DNA of 64,000 nucleotides from Merdimonas faecigallinarum (GTDB taxonomy: Bacteria > Bacillota > Clostridia > Lachnospirales > Lachnospiraceae). A program made the position numbers and the translations under genes. The first letter of the stretch is position 1; the number at the start of each line of letters is the position of its first letter. The stretch covers positions 9,838 through 73,837 of the forward strand of contig DWXJ01000067.1 of assembly GCA_019119285.1 (NCBI GenBank). Reading direction: 5' to 3'. The notes beneath the pieces were generated by a model. It was given only the letters and a program-made list of their open reading frames with translations, ran no database searches and was not told the origin of the DNA. Shown piece after piece: positions 26,157 through 32,831 of this stretch.

Positions 26157-27323
26157 CTATTTCTCTGCTGTGCCGCCACAGTAATATTCCACGATCAGAT
26201 CTACCATCCGGTCATAGCTTTTGATCCCTTCCTTCTGGCCATTGGCCTGAAGATACTGGTCATTGATCCGGTCCGCCGCCTCTGCCGCCGCGCCGTCATA
26301 CCTGGCCCAGAACCTGCTGTTTGCCTGCAGATCCAGCTCCACTTCCCCGGAAAGCCCGCTGCGCACCTGCTCCCATGCCTCCTCGTCTGCATCCCGCAGC
26401 ATATTCATACAATAGATCCAGCCCGTCAGGTAACTACTGTACTGGAATTCCGGATCGTCGTACGTGATCCCCGCCAGAAACGCGATAAAATTCGCCTCCT
26501 GCTCCTGCATAAAGCCTTTCAGATGCGACAACTCGTGGCAGGCCGTAAACGGGATATTATAATCCGTCATGGCAGAGTTATAATTGGCCTCCACCGTAAA
26601 AGGCGAATAGACGCCGGACAGTTTTTGCACCGACAGGATCCAGGCATTCAGAAGCGGCTTTGGCTTCGGGTAATATCCGGAAAGTTCCGGGTAAACAGTT
26701 CCCAGTTCCTGCATGGCTTCCACCGCCCGCTCCTGCACCTTTCCATTTTCTTCGGCGTCAAGCCGCATAACTCCGTCTGTGTCCCGTTCTACCCGGCCGC
26801 TTCTTTCATTGACCTCTTCCGTCAGTTTTCTGCAAACAAGGGTAAGTTCTTCCACCGAATAGGTTTCCATCGTAATCCCGGAACTTTCCGAAAATGACGT
26901 CCGGTAATAATTGATCCCGCAATTCAGAACATAGAGAAAGTACAAGACCCCGGCGGCCAGCAAAAAGCCGCTGCCCCAGGAGGCCAGGATCTGCCTGCGG
27001 CCAAGAGGCGTCTGCCCCTTTGATTGCCGGAATCCGCACTTCCCTGCTCTTATCAGACGCCAGATCAGCCTTCCAAGAGACAGAAGGAATCCTGCGACCA
27101 AAAGATAAAGCAGGATTTCCGCCACGGAAAAAGGAAAGATCCCGCAGAGTCTCCCCCACAGATTGACCCAGACGGGATACACCTGCCTGCTGTACCACTG
27201 GGCCGGTCCGTCTACATTTGCCGCCAGGGCAGTCAGTATGATACCGGCTGCCAGTAACAGGCAGCCGGTCACTCCTCTTTTTGGTATTCTGCTGTAAATC
27301 TGTCTGATCTTGTTTGTCCTCAT
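26157..27323 (-). CDS. DUF3810 family membrane protein with a zinc-peptidase motif
   Basis: 388 residues: three N-terminal membrane helices (about residues 18-38, 65-85, 110-130), then a soluble domain with HELSH (HExxH) in FTACHELSHLKGFMQEQEANFIAFLAG. A downstream Glu (QEQEAN) could be the third ligand, as in gluzincins. DUF3810 proteins are uncharacterised putative metallopeptidases. The active site probably faces outside. The gene precedes the DUF1847 gene and follows glyA. Confidence 0.83.
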   Translation of the reverse strand: MRTNKIRQIYSRIPKRGVTGCLLLAAGIILTALAANVDGPAQWYSRQVYPVWVNLWGRLCGIFPFSVAEILLYLLVAGFLLSLGRLIWRLIRAGKCGFRQSKGQTPLGRRQILASWGSGFLLAAGVLYFLYVLNCGINYYRTSFSESSGITMETYSVEELTLVCRKLTEEVNERSGRVERDTDGVMRLDAEENGKVQERAVEAMQELGTVYPELSGYYPKPKPLLNAWILSVQKLSGVYSPFTVEANYNSAMTDYNIPFTACHELSHLKGFMQEQEANFIAFLAGITYDDPEFQYSSYLTGWIYCMNMLRDADEEAWEQVRSGLSGEVELDLQANSRFWARYDGAAAEAADRINDQYLQANGQKEGIKSYDRMVDLIVEYYCGGTAEK

Positions 27324-27339
27324 GTGTTCTGACGCGCCC

Positions 27340-28578
27340 CTAATATGTCAGAGGATATTTTTCCGTCAGACTCTCTACGATCCGGCGTGCCTGCCCTACA
27401 TAGCATTCATCCCGGATCACCATGGCAACCGCCTCCGCGATCTTGTCCATGTCCGCCTCTTTCATGCCTCGGGTAGTCACTGCAGGCGTGCCAAGGCGCA
27501 CTCCGCTTGTCACCTTCGGAGACCTGGGGTCATTGGGAATCGCATTTTTATTGCAGGTGATATGCGCCTCATCCAGACGGTTCTCCAGATCCTTTCCGGT
27601 CACGTCCTCTTCACTTAGATCCACCAGCATCAGATGGTTGTCCGTTCCTCCGGAAACCAGCTTCACGCCCCGGTCGGTCAGACCTTTCGCCAGCGCCTTT
27701 GCGTTAACCACGATCTGCTCCTGATACTCCTTAAACTCCGGCGTCAGAGCTTCCTGGAAGCAGACAGCCTTTCCTGCGATCACATGCTCCAGCGGACCGC
27801 CCTGCGTTCCCGGGAATACAGCCTTGTCAAAATTGAATTTATCGGCCGCCTCCTGATTCGCCAGGATCATGCCCCCTCTGGGGCCGCGAAGGGTCTTATG
27901 GGTCGTGGTGGTCACCACATCCGCATAAGGGATCGGGCTGGGATGCAGCCCTGCCGCCACCAGTCCCGCAATATGCGCCATATCCACCATCAGATATGCG
28001 CCCGCTTCATCCGCGATCTCCCGGAACTTTTTAAAATCAATGATCCTGGGATATGCGCTGGCTCCGGCAATGATCAGCTTCGGCTTTTCCCGAAGCGCCG
28101 TCTCACGCACCACATCATAATCGATCACGCCCTGATCATTGACCCCGTAAAACGATGTCTCAAAATATTTTCCGGAAATATTTACCGGCGATCCGTGGGT
28201 CAGATGCCCACCGTGGTCCAGATTCATTCCCAGGATCTTGTCCCCCGGCTTCAGGATCGCAAAGAACGCCGCCAGATTGGCCTGCGCCCCGGAATGCGGC
28301 TGCACATTAACATAGTCACAGCCAAACAGTTTCTTCGCGCGGTCCCTTGCAAGGTCCTCCACCACATCCACACACTGGCAGCCGCCGTAATACCTGCGCC
28401 CCGGATACCCTTCTGCATACTTATTGGTCAGGATACTGCCCATGGCGGACATCACCGCCTTGCTCACCCAGTTCTCCGACGCAATCAGCTCAATATGTGA
28501 ATTCTGCCGTTCACCCTCGGCCTCGATCGCTCTGGCCACCTCAGGATCCACTTTCCGAATGTCATCAAATGTATACAT
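27340..28578 (-). CDS. glyA: Serine hydroxymethyltransferase
   Basis: 412 residues, PLP enzyme that interconverts serine and glycine and loads tetrahydrofolate with a one-carbon unit. Motifs: HSGAQANLAAF, the PLP lysine in TTTTHKTLRGPRGG, and VSGGTDNHLMLVDL. Length matches the family. SD GGGAGGG. No riboswitch is seen in front. Confidence 0.97.
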   Translation of the reverse strand: MYTFDDIRKVDPEVARAIEAEGERQNSHIELIASENWVSKAVMSAMGSILTNKYAEGYPGRRYYGGCQCVDVVEDLARDRAKKLFGCDYVNVQPHSGAQANLAAFFAILKPGDKILGMNLDHGGHLTHGSPVNISGKYFETSFYGVNDQGVIDYDVVRETALREKPKLIIAGASAYPRIIDFKKFREIADEAGAYLMVDMAHIAGLVAAGLHPSPIPYADVVTTTTHKTLRGPRGGMILANQEAADKFNFDKAVFPGTQGGPLEHVIAGKAVCFQEALTPEFKEYQEQIVVNAKALAKGLTDRGVKLVSGGTDNHLMLVDLSEEDVTGKDLENRLDEAHITCNKNAIPNDPRSPKVTSGVRLGTPAVTTRGMKEADMDKIAEAVAMVIRDECYVGQARRIVESLTEKYPLTY

Positions 28579-28702
28579 ATACGTCCCTCCCGTCTCAAAA
28601 ATTCTGACATATCAACAGAACTCCAAAACCTATGCACTCATTTTACCACAGATACAACAGGTTTTCCACCAATTGGGGATAACTGGTGGGGATAAAAGGT
28701 GG

Positions 28703-28758
28703 ATAACAAGAATGGGGACGGGGGATTTTTAAAAATCCCCCGTCCCCATTCTTGTTAT
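28703..28758. repeat. Perfect 56-bp palindrome
   Basis: Every base from 28703 to 28730 is complementary to 28731-28758, with no loop. The arms contain AAGAATGGGGACGGGGG, so the GGGGAC/GTCCCC core is shared with the repeat at 15124. It covers the stop codon of the DUF47 gene. As RNA it would fold into a very stable hairpin and may end transcription or protect the 3' end, although no T-run follows. Confidence 0.9.
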
Positions 28759-29378
28759 GAATTTTTCATCACTACGCTTTCTACGGTATCCGCTACATGC
28801 TCGCAGGCATCCGCGCACCGCTCCAGGTAAATATAGATCTCTCTCCAGGCGATGATGTGGAGCGCATCCTGGCATTCGGTGTGAAGCCGTCTCATACTGG
28901 CCATGAACAGGCGGTCCGACTGTTCTTCCAGGTCATTGATCTCTATAATCAGTCCTTTCAGATTTTTTGCATGGCGGAAGTCAGAGAATACTTTCAGAAG
29001 ATCCCGGACTTTCTCGCAGCAGCGGATCACTACGTCGGTCATCTCCAGCGCGTCCGGCTCGATCTCCTGTACGTTGCTCATGTACACGCGCATCAGCACG
29101 TCTTCCACCTTATCAGTCATGGTGTCAATGTGCTGGCTGAGCGCCACGATATCCTCCCGCTCGATGGGCGGAATGAATTCTTTTGCCAGTTTGTCCAGCA
29201 TATCATGCTTCTTGCCGTCAGCCCGGTTTTCGATCTCATGGATCTCCTCCAGGTATTTCTGCAGATTGTCCGGGTGGAACTCTCCAAGTACCTTCCGCAG
29301 AAGATGCGCCGCGTGGCAGGACTCCTCGGCACATGCCACAAAATTATCAAAATAATAAGCATCCTGTTTTCTTGCCAT
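28755..29378 (-). CDS. DUF47 (PhoU-like) phosphate transport accessory protein
   Basis: 207 residues, all helical, of the DUF47/TIGR00153 family. The segments LAKEFIPPIEREDIVALSQHIDTMTDKVED and RRLHTECQDALHIIAWREIY are typical. These PhoU-like proteins sit beside PiT transporters and are thought to modulate them. It is 29 bases downstream of the pit gene. Its stop codon lies in the 56-bp palindrome. Confidence 0.92.
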   Translation of the reverse strand: MARKQDAYYFDNFVACAEESCHAAHLLRKVLGEFHPDNLQKYLEEIHEIENRADGKKHDMLDKLAKEFIPPIEREDIVALSQHIDTMTDKVEDVLMRVYMSNVQEIEPDALEMTDVVIRCCEKVRDLLKVFSDFRHAKNLKGLIIEINDLEEQSDRLFMASMRRLHTECQDALHIIAWREIYIYLERCADACEHVADTVESVVMKNS

Positions 29379-29407
29379 TTCTTTTTCCTCCTAAAAATGA
29401 ACTTACC

Positions 29408-30460
29408 TTAGAAAAACATCATAAATATTTTTGCCATTACAAAACTGATCAGACCGCAGCCCGGAAATGTAAAGATCCAGGTCAGCATCATATCTTTTAC
29501 CACGCCAAAGTTGATCGCAGACAGCCGCTTTACGGCTCCCACACCCATGATGGCGCTGGTCTTGGTATGTGTCGTGGAAACCGGGATACCGGACACGCTA
29601 GCCAGAAGGAGACAGAAAGCTCCTGCCAGGTCCGCAGAAAATCCCTGGAATTTTTCCAGTTTTACCATATCCATTCCCACGGATTTGATGATCTTCTCTC
29701 CGCCAACGCTGGTTCCCACACCCATAACTGTTGAGCACAGGATCATCAGCCACACCGGGATCATCATTCCCTCTACGCTGTTCTGTCCGTTACAGAAAGC
29801 CACGCCCAGGAACAGAACACCGATAAATTTCTGGCCGTCCTGCGCGCCGTGCATAAAACTCATAAATGCAGCGCCGAAAATCTGGCCTCCCCGGAAGAAG
29901 GATCCGGTCTTCCGCCGGTCCATGTCCGCGCAGATCAGCGCAACCACCTTGCAGATCACCCAGCCTGCGAAAAATCCCAGAGCCAGGCTCAGCACCAGGC
30001 CGTAGAGCACCTTGACCCACTCGTGAAAATTGATACCGCCGATTCCGCCCTGCACTGCGATCGCAGCTCCGGAAAGTCCGGCGATCAGGCTGTGGCTTTC
30101 ACTGGTAGGGATTCCAAATAACGAAGCCACAACGCTGTAAACAACAATCGAAAACAGCGCCGCGCAAAGCGCTACCAGCGCCTGGTGGGTCTCCCCTCCG
30201 AAATCTACCATGTTACTGATGGTAGAAGCCACGGAACTGTTGATGCGCGTCATCACCAGTACCCCAAGGAAATTAAATGCAGCGCTCATCCAGATCGCAT
30301 GGCGCACCTGCATGCTCCGCGTCCCGATACAGGTAGCAATCGCATTCGGCGCATCCGTCCATCCGTTGACAAAGATAACTCCAAGCGTCAGGAGAACGGT
30401 GATCAGCATCACCGGATTCGACAGAATCTCCTGACAAAAATACGAAAATGATACGTCCAT
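29408..30460 (-). CDS. pit: PiT family low-affinity inorganic phosphate transporter
   Basis: 350 residues, about ten membrane helices. The two PHO-4 repeats carry GWTDAPNAIATCIGTRSM near the start and ASVSGIPVSTTHTKTSAIMGVG near the end, the phosphate/cation signatures. SD AAAAGGAG. It is expressed from a strong promoter at 30660-30688 through a leader of about 190 bases that holds a small reading frame. Operon with the DUF47 gene. Confidence 0.94.
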   Translation of the reverse strand: MDVSFSYFCQEILSNPVMLITVLLTLGVIFVNGWTDAPNAIATCIGTRSMQVRHAIWMSAAFNFLGVLVMTRINSSVASTISNMVDFGGETHQALVALCAALFSIVVYSVVASLFGIPTSESHSLIAGLSGAAIAVQGGIGGINFHEWVKVLYGLVLSLALGFFAGWVICKVVALICADMDRRKTGSFFRGGQIFGAAFMSFMHGAQDGQKFIGVLFLGVAFCNGQNSVEGMMIPVWLMILCSTVMGVGTSVGGEKIIKSVGMDMVKLEKFQGFSADLAGAFCLLLASVSGIPVSTTHTKTSAIMGVGAVKRLSAINFGVVKDMMLTWIFTFPGCGLISFVMAKIFMMFF

Positions 30461-30474
30461 AATTTCTCCTTTTT

Positions 30475-30573
30475 CTATCCAAACCTTTCGTTACAGACAA
30501 GTTCCCTGCCCCGCGCCTTTGCCAGGGCATTTCTCTGCACAAAAAAATGACCGTCGGAAAACCAACTACTCAT
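30475..30573 (-). CDS. Possible 32-residue leader peptide of pit
   Basis: ATG at 30573 to TAG at 30475-30477 encodes MSSWFSDGHFFVQRNALAKA followed by 12 more residues. A GGGGG ribosome site lies 6 bases before the ATG. The SD sits in the loop and the ATG in the stem of a perfect 7-bp hairpin (CATATAC/GTATATG, 30571-30596), and the frame ends 14 bases before pit. This suggests translational control of the phosphate importer. The protein itself is not recognised and expression is unproven. Confidence 0.4.
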   Translation of the reverse strand: MSSWFSDGHFFVQRNALAKARGRELVCNERFG

Positions 30574-30659
30574 ATACTGCCCCCTTGCTGTATATGAAAC
30601 ACCTTACCCCTGTGTATCTGTCTTCCTCCTGTCATTAGATTTTACAAAGATTCTACCAG

Positions 30660-30688
30660 AATATAACATTACAAAAAGTCCTTGTCAA
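30660..30688 (-). promoter_or_regulatory. Promoter of the pit-DUF47 operon
   Basis: Consensus TTGACA (30683-30688), 17-base spacer, TATATT (30660-30665) on the minus strand. Start near 30653, giving a long leader. No Pho-box direct repeats were identified. Confidence 0.75.
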
Positions 30689-30770
30689 CGTCTGTCTAAA
30701 TATCTGCCCTCCTCCGGGATCATTCTTTACATTTTATTAACACAGCCTCCCGGCCGGTTTTATGCATAGT

Positions 30771-31040
30771 AAAGGCGGATACCAAACTGACTTATTTGAT
30801 ATCCGCCCCTACTTCTTTGGTTCTGTCATTCTTTTTTTACCTCTTTCTTTTTTAAAAATTGGGTAAATTCATTTTACGTGTTCGGCGGTCCGTACCTTCC
30901 TTTCGTAAAATTTTTCTTCCCGATGCCTTCGGCATTTCTTCTTCCGGGAAATCTTCTTCAACACTTGTGTTGATGAGAAATAACATTTTCATTATTTACA
31001 GCTCGCGTCTGTCTTATAATGAACATCTGTTATTTTGTAC
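30771..31040 (-). ncRNA. Candidate structured noncoding RNA, family not assigned
   Basis: The minus-strand transcript folds into a row of hairpins: AAATAA/TTATTT around 30980-31000, TCAACA/TGTTGA near 30960-30975, a nested TTCCCG-ATGCC/GGCAT-CGGGAA, an 8-bp ATTTTACG/CGTAAAAT stem with a 25-base loop, TTTACC/GGTAAA, and a final GGCGGATA-CAAA/TTTG-TATCCGCC stem (30771-30808) followed by TTT. A near-perfect promoter with A/T-rich upstream tracts precedes it. It does not show the hallmarks of RNase P, SRP RNA or tmRNA. It could be a known Clostridia RNA such as the raiA motif, but I cannot confirm that. A 46-codon frame (30852-30992) overlaps it but has no ribosome site. Confidence 0.5.
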
Positions 31041-31044
31041 TCTT

Positions 31045-31073
31045 AATATAACACTGCGCTCTTTATTTGTCAA
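31045..31073 (-). promoter_or_regulatory. Strong promoter of the structured RNA
   Basis: TTGACA (31068-31073), 17-base spacer, TATATT (31045-31050). A/T tracts at 31074-31110 just upstream resemble an UP element. The nearest annotated coding gene on this strand, pit, has its own promoter, so this one serves the 30771-31040 unit. The rest of the gap (31111-31275) is A/T-rich and shows nothing else. Confidence 0.8.
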
Positions 31074-31275
31074 TATATTTTTATTAAAAAATATTATTTT
31101 TTTATTACTGCAATTTCTATATTGTATTGTCAGAATATTCTTACTTTTTTTTATTTCTTCCCCCACACCCTTACAGCGCCCGGCGGATCCAATCTCTTCT
31201 CTTAAACGCAAATAACCGCGGAACCATACATTCCACGGCCATTGCCCCATTTCCTAAAACCTCTCTTGCTTTGAC

Positions 31276-31515
31276 TTATTCCGTCAGGTAAGCGGCAAAC
31301 TTTTCCTCCGCAAGACTTTCGTCCGCGCCATTTACCACCAGCAGCAAGGGCATTCCCAGTTTGATGGTCATCAGACCGACGATAGACTTCCCGTCAATCT
31401 TTATGTGCCGGTTGGAAATATTCACCACATCCACGTCCGACTGCATCTTCTGGCAGGTCGAACAAAAAGACATGATCTGCTCCGGCGTTATAAATTTAAT
31501 CTTTCTTTCTATCAT
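31276..31515 (-). CDS. HPr-like protein lacking the phosphorylation histidine
   Basis: 79 residues with the HPr fold pattern: VDVVNISNRHIKIDGKSIVGLMTIKLGMPLLLVVNG matches the second half of HPr, including the Ser46-type site (KSIVGLM). The first half has ITPEQIMSFCSTCQKM where HPr carries GLHARP, so the His15 phosphoacceptor is absent. It may therefore be a regulatory relative (Crh-like) and not a sugar-PTS carrier. ATG 31515 is behind AGGAGG; a GTG at 31536 overlaps the ribosome site. Confidence 0.8.
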   Translation of the reverse strand: MIERKIKFITPEQIMSFCSTCQKMQSDVDVVNISNRHIKIDGKSIVGLMTIKLGMPLLLVVNGADESLAEEKFAAYLTE

Positions 31516-31703
31516 TTTCTGGTACCTCCTGCACACTCTTGTCTACTATACACTATTTCTGCAGATTTGGGTACCAAAAATAAAATCCTTAGCAAAAGTT
31601 TTTCACCGGAAGCAGCAAAGAGACCCCCGGACGCTCTGGACGTCTTTCTTCTTTTTCATTATAATAACATCAGAATACTTATTGCTGATATGAGGTTGAA
31701 CAC

Positions 31704-32621
31704 ATGAAGAAGCAAACTCTTTCCAACAAAATCCTGTCTCTCTTTTTTGTAGTCTTCTGCCTGTCCGCAGGGACAATCGCGCTGACTGCCTGTACCGGCG
31801 AAACCACGCAGGAAACAAAAACGCCAGAAGCCAGAGCGCAGGAATCGGAAAAATCTGATGCTGACAGCCCGGAGATCCTCCATTTTGTAGATGTATATCA
31901 GAATCCTTATCAGGTGGAGATCAATCCCCGTGTGAAAAAACACGATTACAAAGTGGATGCATTTGTCCACAATGGCCATCTCCTGTCCTATGAGGGCGAC
32001 AGCAATTATACCTACCGGCTCGGCGTAGATGTCTCAGAGCATCAGGGGTATGTTGACTGGCAGGCGCTAAAAGCCAGTGGATTTGACTTCGCCTTCATCC
32101 GGCTGGGCTACCGGGGCTACGGACAGGAAGGAAATATCCGGCTGGACAAAGAATTTCACCAGAACATCCAGAATGCGCAGGCCGCCGGCTTTGATGTAGG
32201 CGTTTATTTCTTCGCCCAGGCGATCAACGAAGAAGAGGCTCTGGAAGAAGCGAACTTCGTTTTGCAGAATCTTCAGGGATATACGCTGCAGCTTCCGGTA
32301 GTCTACGATCCGGAAAGCATTCTGGACGATGAAGCCCGGACCGACAACGTCTCCGGAGAACAGTTTACCAAAAATACAGAAGCTTTCTGTTCCGCTGTGG
32401 CGGACGCAGGCTATGAGCCCATGATCTACGCCAATATGCTGTGGGAGGCTTTTGAACTGGATCTGGAGAAGCTCTCCGAGTATCCGCTGTGGTACGCAGA
32501 CTATGAGCCCGCTCCCCAGACGCCTTATCATTTCCGGTTCTGGCAGTACACCAATCAGGGACAGGTTGCTGGTGTCAACGGAAATGTAGATCTGAACATT
32601 CAGCTCATTCCCACAAAATAA
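31704..32621 (+). CDS. GH25 muramidase-like lipoprotein
   Basis: 305 residues. Lipoprotein signal with lipobox LTAC (Cys near residue 30), a charged linker, then a GH25 lysozyme domain (residues about 105-300): GVDVSEHQGYVDWQALKASG, FAFIRLGYRGYG, and catalytic-type VVYDPE (Asp and Glu), ending in FRFWQYTNQGQVAGVNGNVDLN. It should cleave the glycan strand of peptidoglycan from the outer membrane face. Convergent with tRNA-Asn across a terminator. Confidence 0.92.
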   Translation: MKKQTLSNKILSLFFVVFCLSAGTIALTACTGETTQETKTPEARAQESEKSDADSPEILHFVDVYQNPYQVEINPRVKKHDYKVDAFVHNGHLLSYEGDSNYTYRLGVDVSEHQGYVDWQALKASGFDFAFIRLGYRGYGQEGNIRLDKEFHQNIQNAQAAGFDVGVYFFAQAINEEEALEEANFVLQNLQGYTLQLPVVYDPESILDDEARTDNVSGEQFTKNTEAFCSAVADAGYEPMIYANMLWEAFELDLEKLSEYPLWYADYEPAPQTPYHFRFWQYTNQGQVAGVNGNVDLNIQLIPTK

Positions 32622-32628
32622 AATCGAA

Positions 32629-32664
32629 AAAAGGCCTGTAAACAAATACGTTTACAGGCCTTTT
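32629..32664 (+). terminator. Intrinsic terminator after the GH25 gene
   Basis: Perfect 15-bp stem AAAAGGCCTGTAAAC / GTTTACAGGCCTTTT with a 6-base loop. The A/T flanks on both sides let it work in both directions, also ending the tRNA-Asn transcript. Confidence 0.85.
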
Positions 32665-32670
32665 CGTTCC

Positions 32671-32743
32671 CTCCCCCTGTTGGACTCGAACCAACGACAA
32701 CTCGGTTAACAGCCGAGTGCTCTACCGACTGAGCTAAGGAGGA
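32671..32743 (-). tRNA. tRNA-Asn (GTT)
   Basis: Acceptor TCCTCCT/AGGGGGA (one U.G pair), D arm AGCTCAGTCGGTAGAGC, anticodon loop CTGTTAA giving GTT, T arm GTTGGTTCGAGTCCAAC, discriminator G. CCA is not encoded. Confidence 0.95.
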
Positions 32744-32831
32744 ATATGTGTTTTGACAACACATATAATTTACCACAGTTCTATATACTTTTCAAGCATT
32801 TTCCAAATCTTTTTCCACTTCGGTTTTCCGC

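Noticed and set aside
28676..28706. DnaA-box-like cluster as a replication origin
   Set aside because: Only one motif is close to consensus, no dnaA or dnaN is nearby and no AT-rich unwinding region follows.
30852..30992. 46-codon frame starting MKMLFLINTSVEEDFPEEEM inside the RNA candidate
   Set aside because: It has no ribosome site and its codons coincide with three strong hairpins; treated as a by-product of the structured RNA, though conservation analysis could reverse this.
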